Below, in pieces: positions 24,103-32,347 of a stretch of 46,621 nt of DNA. The notes under the pieces were generated by a model. That model did not search any database. It saw only the letters and a list, made by a program, of their open reading frames with translations, and was not told the DNA's origin. Origin of the DNA: a virus. The first letter of the stretch is position 1. Every line of letters starts with the position of its first letter. Where the stretch lies: positions 1-46,621 of IMG/VR virus record IMGVR_UViG_3300044713_000028, one strand, 5' to 3'. A program made the position numbers and the translations under genes.

Positions 24103-24111
24103 TGATATAAT
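24103..24111 (+). promoter_or_regulatory. Extended -10 promoter, leaderless start
   Basis: TGaTATAAT at 24103-24111, only 7 nt before the ATG at 24119 and with no Shine-Dalgarno between. The same TGATATAATCCGC string is found at 31634 before another start. Confidence 0.7.
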
Positions 24112-24118
24112 CCGCTCC

Positions 24119-24478
24119 ATGAATACTCCCCTCGGAGATCCTGTCGTAACCATCGACGGGCAGTCCTACACCCTGAAATTCAGCCTTTTGGCCCAATACA
24201 TCGCCGACAAGCGCGGCATCGACGTAATTCCAGAAATCCGCAAGCCGGGACCGGGCAAGTTGGCGCTGACGCTGGATCTGTTCTCGGCGATGGTTTCGGA
24301 CCATTTCGAGAGGTTGGGCAAGCCCATTCCGACCTCGGAATACTGGGCCGGAAAGATCCCGGAAACCGCGATGCCGGAAATCAGCAAAGCCGTTATGTCC
24401 GTTCTGGGAAAATGGCTGGGGCTGCCAGACGGGCCGCAGACAGTCCCGGCGACGGAACAGGCCCCAGCGGTCCAGTAA
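24119..24478 (+). CDS. Tail assembly chaperone, short form (gpG-like)
   Basis: 119 aa from the leaderless ATG at 24119. N-terminal beta strands (PVVTIDGQSYTLKFSLLAQYIA) then helices, as in gpG-type chaperones. Sits between tail tube and tape measure and carries a GGGAAAA slippery site near its end, the standard arrangement for a G/GT frameshift pair that wraps the tape measure. Confidence 0.75.
   Translation: MNTPLGDPVVTIDGQSYTLKFSLLAQYIADKRGIDVIPEIRKPGPGKLALTLDLFSAMVSDHFERLGKPIPTSEYWAGKIPETAMPEISKAVMSVLGKWLGLPDGPQTVPATEQAPAVQ
24406..24412 (+). promoter_or_regulatory. Programmed -1 frameshift slippery site
   Basis: GGGAAAA read as G GGA AAA in the chaperone frame, a canonical X-XXY-YYZ heptamer. 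Slipping by -1 enters the next frame exactly at 24412 and continues to 24849. CTGG/CCAG just after could be a stimulating stem. Confidence 0.8.
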
Positions 24479-24849
24479 CACGCGATGAGGCGTATTGGCT
24501 CAAACTGTGGGCCTTCGGCACCAGCCCCTACGGTCTTGGCATACCCGCGCGTGAACTGTGGGGCCTGGCGCCGTGGGAATTTGAAGCGCTGCGCGATGTG
24601 TGGCACGCCAACCGCCAGCGGGAGGTGGATATGTTCGCCGGTTTGATGACCGTTCTGCACCGCGCTTGGTTCCAAGGCAAGTTCGAGCCGCAGATGTTCG
24701 GCGGTAGTGCGCCGGGCCCAGCACGGCCGGAAGACGTGTTTGGGCGGCAAACTTGGCAGGAGAAGCGTAGCATCATCCGGTCGCACTTCCGCGCGCTGGA
24801 CCCCAAGGTGATCGAAAAGAATCGGCAGAGGCTGGCCAATGGCGGATGA
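24412..24849 (+). CDS. Tail assembly chaperone, frameshift extension (gpT-like)
   Basis: Frame -1 relative to the upstream gene; 145 codons. Probably made only as the extension of the 24119 protein (about 243 aa total: 98 + 145). Helical, with KLWAFGTSPYGLGIPARELW near residues 31-50. The ATG at 24412 is at the slip point and need not be a start. Its end overlaps the tape measure start by 11 nt. Confidence 0.7.
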   Translation: MAGAARRAADSPGDGTGPSGPVTRDEAYWLKLWAFGTSPYGLGIPARELWGLAPWEFEALRDVWHANRQREVDMFAGLMTVLHRAWFQGKFEPQMFGGSAPGPARPEDVFGRQTWQEKRSIIRSHFRALDPKVIEKNRQRLANGG

Positions 24850-27196
24850 ATCCGAAGTCATAGGCCGCGTCCAGGTCAAAGTCGAGGGCAATTTTAGCCA
24901 GATGGACGCCGACTTCCAGGCGGCAGTAGCCAAGGGAGTCGCAGGGGGCCAGACGCTCGCTGAAGCCATCCAGAGCGGCATGGCTTCCGTGCCAGGCATG
25001 GCCGAACGTGCTTCGGCTTCCATTGGTGGCATCGGTACGGCGGCTGCGGCGTCTGCCGCGCAAGTCAAGATGCTATCGGCCGAACTGGACGCCACCGGCC
25101 AGAACGTGGCGTATGCCGGTGAAAACTTCGGCAAGTTCGGCGAGCAGGCTGGCGGCAGCATTCGCAGTCTAGTTTCCGAGGTCAGAGTTTTCCGGCAGGC
25201 GTTCATGGCCGTGATGTTGCCGGAAATGATAGGGCACCTCGTCTCAGGCATCGTTGAATTCTTTGAAAAGGAGAACAACGCTCTGCATGAGGCCATGACT
25301 ACATGGCGCGAATTCAACGCATCACTTCAAATAACTGACGCTGAACTGCAGGTTTCAAATGACAAGTTATCTAATCAGATAGCCAAGCTCGAAGGAGTCC
25401 CGCAGAACAATCTAAAACTGGCGCTGGACGAAGCCGCACTGTCGGCCGATAAGCTCGCCCTATCTCTCGATAAAGACAGCGATGAGATGATTAAACTTCT
25501 GGAGAAGTCGAATGCGGACTGGTTCCAGAAGATGTTCGGTACCGCATCGTTGGCACCTTTGGAGGAGGCCCTAAAGCGGATTCAGGATACCATGTCCGGC
25601 GACAAGACAGGCACCGGTCAGGCCATGATGTTACAGCGCGAATATCAGGCCGTGTCGGCTGAACTGGACAGGCTCCAAGAGAAGACGCGGGTGATTTCGG
25701 TGTCCCCCGGTGGGCGGACCATTATCGAAACAACAGTAGGGACACCTGCAGAGATTGCCGCAGCAGAGGCTGCTCTGGCCCACATCCGTGAGCAGGCCCA
25801 GCGGATTTCGGACGAGCAGACGCACGAAAGCCTGACTAGCAAGTTAGGTAAACTGCAACAGGATAACCAAGGGACTGCGGATGCGTTTGCAGAACAGAAC
25901 GAAAAGTTCCGAGAGCAGGCCGAGGCCATAAATGAAGCCGCCGAAGCGATAGAAAAAGAGGCATCCTGGCTCTCCAAGGTCAATGAGATGGCCACGGAGA
26001 CCCCTAAACTATTCGAGGAAATCGAGGCTAAGGGTGGGATCGTGGCAGAAACTCTGCGGCGAATCGCAGAGCAGGCCGCGCAGGTCCCAGCGCAGTTGAA
26101 CACGACAACCGCCGAGTCTCTCATCGCTAAACTCGTCAACGGGCAGAAGGAATTAGACGAACAGTCTCAGCAGTTAGCAAAAACCTTTGATAAAGCGTGG
26201 GACGAGTGGGAAAAAGGAGCGCAGAAGGGAGTAGTCTCAGGAGACGCGATAACAGTCACACTTCAGGAGCGATTGAGTCCGGCAATGTACGCGGCCTATG
26301 CCGACGCGACGCACCTGCGCGAGGCATTCTCGAACCTGCACATCAAAGACGCTGATGAAGAATTGGCTAAGATGGTCGCAAGCTTGCAGATTGTCGCCAG
26401 ACAGGACGGTGTGACAAGCACGGCATTCGTGCAAGGATGGCAGAATTATAGCAAAGCGCTCGCAGCGGCAGCCCAGGAAACCGGCGACTTTCAGCAGAGA
26501 CTCGCGGGCGGCGTCATGACCGAAATACCGTCGATGTTTCAGAGCATCGAGGGCGCGTTGGCGAACGATCTGGTTCACTGGAAGAATTGGAGCCAATCGG
26601 TTATCAACATATTCCAGAGCTTTGCACAAATGGCTCTCCAGACGGTGATGCACGCGCTGTTTCAGCCGCTTCAGCAGATGCTCACGGGCGCGCTGGGTGG
26701 CATCCTTTCAGGCCTATCGAGCGGTGGCGGCATGTATGCCGGGATCGCCAGCGGCGCGATCGGGTTCTTCGCAGAGGGCACAGACTACGTACCGCGCACT
26801 CAGTTGGCCGTGCTGCATGAAGGCGAGCGAGTTGTCACGAAGGAGCGCAACTTTCAGGACCGGCTGGAACAGGGCATCAAGCACCGCGACGTTTACCACC
26901 ACATGCACCGGGCGCTGGAGGGAATTGAGAACGTGCCGCGCATGATGCCGGTGATGTTGGACCCAGGCGAGCGCGTGCTGACCAAGGAATCGAACGACGT
27001 GTTCAGCAAGATGCTCAATACCAGCATGGGCACGGTGCCGTCTGTCGGACCGCAGAGCACCTACCAGAACAGCAGCAACGTGGATCACATCGACATGCGC
27101 GGAGCTACGATCATGGGCATGACGAAAGAGGAACTGGCGAGCACGATATTCGACACTGCGGTGAAGCGCGGAAGGCGAGCGAATGTACGTTGGTAG
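24839..27196 (+). CDS. Tape measure protein
   Basis: 785 aa. Mostly helical and coiled-coil (about 160-400), with hydrophobic stretches near 115-140 (FMAVMLPEMIGHLVSGIVEF) and 600-650 (MLTGALGGILSGLSSGGG). It sets tail length, roughly 0.15 nm per residue or about 115-120 nm, and lies in the tube until infection. Order and size are typical. No lysozyme-like domain seen. Confidence 0.85.
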   Translation: MADESEVIGRVQVKVEGNFSQMDADFQAAVAKGVAGGQTLAEAIQSGMASVPGMAERASASIGGIGTAAAASAAQVKMLSAELDATGQNVAYAGENFGKFGEQAGGSIRSLVSEVRVFRQAFMAVMLPEMIGHLVSGIVEFFEKENNALHEAMTTWREFNASLQITDAELQVSNDKLSNQIAKLEGVPQNNLKLALDEAALSADKLALSLDKDSDEMIKLLEKSNADWFQKMFGTASLAPLEEALKRIQDTMSGDKTGTGQAMMLQREYQAVSAELDRLQEKTRVISVSPGGRTIIETTVGTPAEIAAAEAALAHIREQAQRISDEQTHESLTSKLGKLQQDNQGTADAFAEQNEKFREQAEAINEAAEAIEKEASWLSKVNEMATETPKLFEEIEAKGGIVAETLRRIAEQAAQVPAQLNTTTAESLIAKLVNGQKELDEQSQQLAKTFDKAWDEWEKGAQKGVVSGDAITVTLQERLSPAMYAAYADATHLREAFSNLHIKDADEELAKMVASLQIVARQDGVTSTAFVQGWQNYSKALAAAAQETGDFQQRLAGGVMTEIPSMFQSIEGALANDLVHWKNWSQSVINIFQSFAQMALQTVMHALFQPLQQMLTGALGGILSGLSSGGGMYAGIASGAIGFFAEGTDYVPRTQLAVLHEGERVVTKERNFQDRLEQGIKHRDVYHHMHRALEGIENVPRMMPVMLDPGERVLTKESNDVFSKMLNTSMGTVPSVGPQSTYQNSSNVDHIDMRGATIMGMTKEELASTIFDTAVKRGRRANVRW

Positions 27197-27210
27197 ATTG
27201 GCGGTGACCC

Positions 27211-29451
27211 GTGGGCAGTAACCTCCTCATTCCGCCATATAAGCCGATCCCAGACACAGCCAGCGCCTTAACCGTCTGGCTCGGGTACGTAAATCTGAAT
27301 GCCTCCATAACCGATACCGGATCGCCAGCAGTGGGCACACTGACGCTGGGCGGCGGCGGCTGGCAGGGGCTGACGGCAGAGGACGTGGGCGATATCGTTC
27401 AGGTGGTTTCCACGTCTGGATCGCCCGCCGTGACGACGGTTCTGTGGACTACTATCGCGTCCGTGACGAACTCGAGCACCTGCGTGCTGGCCGAAACCAT
27501 CGGCGATTGTACCGGCGCACAGGCCGTGGTCTACCGCCCGCTGGATGAGGTAATTAACAACCCGCTGAACTACATCTTGCAGGACTCCATCGTTTTCGAG
27601 ACGTCGATCACAACCCGTCCGACGCTGGACTTCACGACGTTCACCGGCGATCGCACGCTCATTCCGGTGGTAGGCATGCCGGTTCTGATGACCGATGCCA
27701 TGCTGGACGGATCGGTGAGTACCTACACCATCACTGGCGGGAGCGGGTACGCCGCAGGAGATTACATCGCCGTGCTCCAAGAAGGCGTGCGGTATCCCTG
27801 CATCATCCAGGTGGACGGCACCACGGGCGGCGGCGCGATTGGCGCCTCCCATATCGTGCTGACGCCGACAACGGGCGTGCCTGGCGGCTTCATGTACTCG
27901 GTGGCGAATGGCCTGACCACGGAGGCCATAACCGGAAGCGGTTCAGGCGCGACAGTGGATGTGACGGCAGTAACCGGGCCAGCGTTCGGTGCGGAGCCGG
28001 GCGATGTGTTCGGCGGCTCCATCGAACAGGTGAAGATTTATAATTACCCAGGCATGCGGCAGTTGAAGTGTGAATGCCAGTGCGTTTCCTGGGACGCCAT
28101 TCTGAACCGGCGCGTTCTCGGGCTGACTCCCGCTTTCCCGGTTTCCAGCACCACCCTGAGCTACAACGGCGGACAGCAGTCGAACGGCTATAGCCCGGTA
28201 TACGGATATCAGCGGTGGTTCAACCTTGGCAGCCCGCCTCCGGTTGCCATTATCGAGGTTACCCTGAACGGCACGCCGCAGAGCGTCGGACCAGCAACCG
28301 CGCTGCCTCCGGTTGGCGCGGGCGGTTTTGAGTGGTACTGGAGTTTTGGGTCGTTCCAGCTATATGAGGACCCCAGCGGCCCGACGCTGACTGATGGTGA
28401 TGCGGTGGTAATAACCATCCAGTCCGTGCAGCCGCAGGCGCCGAACGTCACCTACCAGAATCAGCCGGCGGACCAGATCGTAGAGGCGGTGATTTCCTAC
28501 ATTCAGGACAGCGAAGGAATCACGCTGGCCAATATCGTCGGGTCGATCACCGAATCTCCGCTTGTGCCTGTGCCTACGGTCAATTCGATCACGTTTTTGG
28601 CTAACCAGACCGTTGATGAGGCGCTTTCCTCGCTGATGACCTACATCAACGACGGCAGCACGAATTTCTGGTATTACCTGGACCCGCGGAAGGGCCTACA
28701 CTTTGAAATTCTGGGTATCACGACGGCTGCGCCGTGGAACATCTCGGAAGCGGATGGCTCAGACGGAAACGTGCAGTCGATGGTATCCGCCCTGACCACA
28801 CGGGAGAAGTACGCCAACGCCGCATGGATCAATTCGCAGGGGATTCTGCCGGCGGTCACGCAGGTATTCAGCGGGAACAGCGAGGCCACCACCTTCAACG
28901 TTTCGTATCCGGTTGGATCGCAGCCGACCATCCTGTTCGGCGCCGGACTGCCGAATCCGCTCCCGTCCGCTTACCAGAACCCGCCCGCGCCCTACGTTTT
29001 CGGTTCTGTAACCTACCCGGAGACGCAGACCGTTGGCGTACTAGGTGACAGCGGGTTTCAGTGGTACTGGGACGCTGGAAGCAACACTATAACGCAGGAC
29101 GGCTCCTACCCGCCGATCAGCGACACGGAGGCCATCTGGGTAACGTATAACCCGGATATCGGGCAAATCTCACCGTACCCGAATCCCACCAGCATCCCGG
29201 ATAGCACCATGATCGCGCGGCAGCAGGTGGAGGGCGGATCGGGCGAATATGACCTCACCATAGACTTGACCGACCAATTACCCTTCACGCAGGGAAGCGC
29301 CGGGCAATCCGCCGCGGTCAAGTCAATCGCGCAGACCCTGGCCGAGTACTTCCAGAACATGGCGCAAGAGGTGGAGGTGGACAGCTACCGGCCTGGACTA
29401 GCTCCGGGACAGTCGATCATCATCGGCATAACCGGAGTGGCGGGCGCCTGA
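27211..29451 (+). CDS. Large distal tail protein (746 aa)
   Basis: GTG start 14 nt after the tape measure stop. Almost entirely beta-strand and Gly/Thr/Ser-rich with repeated short domains, and one helical segment near 450-490 (QIVEAVISYIQDSEGI). Probably the tail-tip hub/central tail protein by position. No enzymatic motif found. Confidence 0.65.
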   Translation: MGSNLLIPPYKPIPDTASALTVWLGYVNLNASITDTGSPAVGTLTLGGGGWQGLTAEDVGDIVQVVSTSGSPAVTTVLWTTIASVTNSSTCVLAETIGDCTGAQAVVYRPLDEVINNPLNYILQDSIVFETSITTRPTLDFTTFTGDRTLIPVVGMPVLMTDAMLDGSVSTYTITGGSGYAAGDYIAVLQEGVRYPCIIQVDGTTGGGAIGASHIVLTPTTGVPGGFMYSVANGLTTEAITGSGSGATVDVTAVTGPAFGAEPGDVFGGSIEQVKIYNYPGMRQLKCECQCVSWDAILNRRVLGLTPAFPVSSTTLSYNGGQQSNGYSPVYGYQRWFNLGSPPPVAIIEVTLNGTPQSVGPATALPPVGAGGFEWYWSFGSFQLYEDPSGPTLTDGDAVVITIQSVQPQAPNVTYQNQPADQIVEAVISYIQDSEGITLANIVGSITESPLVPVPTVNSITFLANQTVDEALSSLMTYINDGSTNFWYYLDPRKGLHFEILGITTAAPWNISEADGSDGNVQSMVSALTTREKYANAAWINSQGILPAVTQVFSGNSEATTFNVSYPVGSQPTILFGAGLPNPLPSAYQNPPAPYVFGSVTYPETQTVGVLGDSGFQWYWDAGSNTITQDGSYPPISDTEAIWVTYNPDIGQISPYPNPTSIPDSTMIARQQVEGGSGEYDLTIDLTDQLPFTQGSAGQSAAVKSIAQTLAEYFQNMAQEVEVDSYRPGLAPGQSIIIGITGVAGA

Positions 29452-30155
29452 TGCCGATCACCTTCGTGCAGGCCAATCAGGGGTACGCCGTTGAGCCGGT
29501 AGCCGTCCCATTCCTTTCACCCAACACAGTCGGGAATATGGGCGTGTGCTTCGTCTTTGCGGATTCCATCGCCGATACGACCGTCACCGATTCGCAAGGA
29601 AACACCTGGTGTAACATCAACGCCTTTGGCGACAATACCGTGTACTTAGCGGCCTTTGTCTGTGCCAGCATGGCAGGCGGCCCGAACACCGTTACAGTAA
29701 CGTATGGCGGCGGCGCTGTAACGCTGGTGGTTCACATTATGGAGTACCAGTGGACCTATCCGGCTGAGATCATGGCGCTGCAACCGTACATCCAGGACGA
29801 CCCCTTTGTCACCTACTCATGGGGCATCCTTGGCGGGTACGAGTGGGGCGAGAGCGCTACGCCGATCCAGATTTATTACAACAGCCAAGCGGGGCAAGCG
29901 CAGAACGATGTGACGGTGACCATATTTCTCGGTCTGCTCGACACGGCCAGCATACACGGTTGGGGGGATTTTGGATTCGGCAACCCGCGCACGCAGACAG
30001 AGCTTGATGGCGAATCCTACGCCGCGGGCGAATATTCTGTGGCGACGGATGCCACGCAAACGATGTTTCTCCCCGGCTTCTCAGTCATCTATCCGCCTGG
30101 GCCGCAGACACAGCCCACTACGACCTGGCTGGCGTTCATGGTGGTGGAGGGATGA
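29451..30155 (+). CDS. Tail-tip beta-sandwich protein (234 aa)
   Basis: ATG sharing a base with the upstream TGA. Starts TFVQANQGYAVEP then NTVGNMGVCFVFADS, with a DSQGNTW motif, a pattern shared with the next gene (TVTDSQGNTW vs SVTDDNGNTY). Probably an adhesin-like or tail-tip component. Cys content is low. Confidence 0.55.
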   Translation: MPITFVQANQGYAVEPVAVPFLSPNTVGNMGVCFVFADSIADTTVTDSQGNTWCNINAFGDNTVYLAAFVCASMAGGPNTVTVTYGGGAVTLVVHIMEYQWTYPAEIMALQPYIQDDPFVTYSWGILGGYEWGESATPIQIYYNSQAGQAQNDVTVTIFLGLLDTASIHGWGDFGFGNPRTQTELDGESYAAGEYSVATDATQTMFLPGFSVIYPPGPQTQPTTTWLAFMVVEG

Positions 30156-31012
30156 GCAGTTTTACCATCGCGCAGACAGCCACGAACACGGGCGGCCAGG
30201 ATTCCAGCGATGTCACCTTCATCGCTGCGAATACCGCTGGCAACCTGATCGTTCTGTGGTACTTCGGCGGATTCAACTATCCGGGCACCTTCCCGACGTC
30301 GGTTACCGACGACAACGGGAACACCTACTCGCTGGCCGGTAGCATTCTGATCGGCTCGCCCAACACCGCATCGGCAAACCGCGTTTACATTGCGACGAAT
30401 ATCAAGGTGACGCCGAACAACCCGATCACCATCACGGTGACCGGCGCAACCGGCGTGCCGGTAGGTAGCCCGAGCCTCATCGCTGTCGAGATCACCCCGC
30501 CGTACTCCTTCGAGATCTATGCGGCGTGCGTTTCCGAATATCCGGCGACCGTGAAGGGGCAAGCGACGTTCTATGCTGGATCACTGGCGTCCGTAGGCAC
30601 GTTCACACAAACCCTTACCCTCGGCGCGAGCGGCGGAAACGAGGCTGGCGCTAACCTGGGTGTAGTCTTGACGAATCCCGGCAAGGATTCCATCTACCTG
30701 CTGGCCGACTATGACTATGAGGACTCGCCTGACACTTGGACGACCAGCGGCACACTGGTTGCCTACACCCAGGAAACCGGGACCGGCATAACCTACTGGC
30801 GTACGGCCGCCGTCGCTTCCCTGGCAGTCGAAATGTCAACGGAGGTGTGCGGCTACCTGCCGACCCCGCCGCCGAGTCTCGGTACACAGTTTTTGGTCCA
30901 GAGCATTCGACTGACGGATAAAAATCGCCTGAAATCCTACAAGATTACCTGCATAGCAGGGGCGACGGTCGGTAATTGGTTGACGGCTTTTAAGTTTTTC
31001 ACCGGCAGCTAA
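30152..31012 (+). CDS. Tail-tip beta-sandwich protein, paralogue (286 aa)
   Basis: ATGA-coupled. First ~115 residues parallel the previous protein (SSFTIAQTATNTGGQDSSDVTF..., DDNGNTYS), then a longer beta-rich C-terminal part ending GNWLTAFKFFTGS. Receptor-facing tail role inferred. Confidence 0.55.
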   Translation: MSSFTIAQTATNTGGQDSSDVTFIAANTAGNLIVLWYFGGFNYPGTFPTSVTDDNGNTYSLAGSILIGSPNTASANRVYIATNIKVTPNNPITITVTGATGVPVGSPSLIAVEITPPYSFEIYAACVSEYPATVKGQATFYAGSLASVGTFTQTLTLGASGGNEAGANLGVVLTNPGKDSIYLLADYDYEDSPDTWTTSGTLVAYTQETGTGITYWRTAAVASLAVEMSTEVCGYLPTPPPSLGTQFLVQSIRLTDKNRLKSYKITCIAGATVGNWLTAFKFFTGS

Positions 31013-31020
31013 TATTTATC

Positions 31021-31050
31021 TTGACTATCAATCACTACGCGCAGTACAAT
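31021..31050 (+). promoter_or_regulatory. Sigma70-like promoter, leaderless start
   Basis: TTGACT (31021-31026), 18-nt spacer, TACAAT (31045-31050). The HNH ATG is at 31057, 6 nt downstream, with no Shine-Dalgarno. Confidence 0.75.
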
Positions 31051-31056
31051 ACGCGT

Positions 31057-31641
31057 ATGTCTAAGAAAATAACTGCCTCTATACAAGAGAGAATCCGTAA
31101 CACGATAGCTATCGACGATTCTGGATGCTGGATTTGGAAGGCATCTGTTGGGCGGTCCGGCTATGGGCGCCTGAGGATGGGAGGAAAGACCCGGGAGGTT
31201 CATCGGCTGGCCTACGAGGCTTATAGGGGGCCGATTCCAGAGGGACTAGAGATAGACCATCTCTGCCGCGTTCGCCGTTGTGTAAATCCCGATCATCTGG
31301 ACTTGGTGACGCACGCTGAAAACGTGCGCCGTGGTCTCGTTGGTTCACGAGAGCGCTCGCGCACGCACTGTCCTTACGGCCACCCCTACGATGAGTCCAA
31401 TACGTACGTGAAGGGCGGCGGACGTCACTGTCGGGCATGCAAGGCGCGTCGTGCGGCCGAAGTAAATCGCCGCAAAGTAGAAGCGAATGCGGCGAAAGGC
31501 CCACGTGTAGCCTGTCGAAGAGGCCATCTGTACGATGTAGAAGCACCAGAAGTTTCTGGATTAAAGCGCTATTGCAAGGTCTGTCAAAAGATGAAAATGC
31601 AGGAATGGCTGGCGCGGCGCAAGTCCGAATGTGTGATATAA
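31057..31641 (+). CDS. HNH endonuclease (no. 3) with two zinc modules
   Basis: 194 aa from ATG 31057. HNH core: GCWIWKA at 23-29, EVHRLAYEAYRG at 47-58 (His49), LEIDHLC at 64-70 (Asp67, His68), CVNPDHLDLVTH at 75-86 (His80). Then two zinc units, HCPYGHPYD...CRAC and CRRGHLYD...CKVC. The upstream codons back to TTG 31021 are the promoter itself, so the ATG is chosen. Sits between tail-tip and secreted-protein genes; probably mobile. Confidence 0.85.
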   Translation: MSKKITASIQERIRNTIAIDDSGCWIWKASVGRSGYGRLRMGGKTREVHRLAYEAYRGPIPEGLEIDHLCRVRRCVNPDHLDLVTHAENVRRGLVGSRERSRTHCPYGHPYDESNTYVKGGGRHCRACKARRAAEVNRRKVEANAAKGPRVACRRGHLYDVEAPEVSGLKRYCKVCQKMKMQEWLARRKSECVI

Positions 31642-31642
31642 T
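31634..31642 (+). promoter_or_regulatory. Extended -10 promoter of the secreted-protein operon
   Basis: TGaTATAAT at 31634-31642 inside the last codons of the HNH gene, 6 nt before ATG 31649. No -35 or Shine-Dalgarno is obvious. Same string as at 24103. Confidence 0.65.
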
Positions 31643-31648
31643 CCGCGC

Positions 31649-32347
31649 ATGCGGCTATTGGCGCTTTGCGCGGTGCTCACGGGGATAGCGGCGGCGCAGT
31701 ACAGCCCGCCAGGCGGAGGCGGCAGCGGGGCGGGAGTTTCCAGCGTCCACGGCACGGCCAACCAGATCAGCACCAGCGGCAACACCGGCAGCGTAACCCT
31801 CAGCGTGCCGAGCCCGTTCGGAGTCGGCCCGAGCGCGCCAGCGATAGATGCCTTCACGGGAAATGCTGGGTCGATAGCCCAAAGCCTTGGGACCGTGACC
31901 GGATCATGCGATCCCGGGACAATGCTCATCGCCGGGAACTCCGGGACGAATCAGGCTGAAATTTGTGTAAATGGATCAAACTTCGTTCCTCTCCAGCCCT
32001 ACCATTCCATCAGTTTCCAGCTTGTGCCGAGCGCTACCGGCGACCAGGGCGTATACGCGGCGTTCCCTTTTGCCTGTAACGCCATTCTCGGGTGGACGAT
32101 AGCCTCCCAGAGCGGCACTTCCGGCTCGATCAGCATCTCGCTTTACAAGGCAAATGGCGCGATTCCGACGACTGGCAGCACGCTTGTGACAGCATCGGCG
32201 CCGATCGTGCTTTCTTCCGCAAATTGGAATTCGAGCACGTCGGTAGGCACCTGGGTAACAGCCATCGCTCCGGGAGATACGTTTCTGTTCGACGTCACGT
32301 CATATTCCACGCTCACCGGCGTGAATGGGACGGTGTACTGCCAATGA
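31649..32347 (+). CDS. Secreted beta-rich protein (232 aa)
   Basis: Residues 1-16 are a short Sec-type signal (RLLALCAVLTGIAAAQ), followed by a Gly-rich linker and a Ser/Thr/Gly beta domain (SISFQLVPSATGDQGVYAAFPF...). Likely tail-associated adhesin or exported protein. First gene after a leaderless promoter; ATGA-coupled to the next. Confidence 0.6.
   Translation: MRLLALCAVLTGIAAAQYSPPGGGGSGAGVSSVHGTANQISTSGNTGSVTLSVPSPFGVGPSAPAIDAFTGNAGSIAQSLGTVTGSCDPGTMLIAGNSGTNQAEICVNGSNFVPLQPYHSISFQLVPSATGDQGVYAAFPFACNAILGWTIASQSGTSGSISISLYKANGAIPTTGSTLVTASAPIVLSSANWNSSTSVGTWVTAIAPGDTFLFDVTSYSTLTGVNGTVYCQ

Noticed and set aside
24166-25317. 383-aa minus-strand frame opposite the chaperones and tape measure
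   Set aside because: Shadow frame; the + strand has frameshift site, order and family matches.
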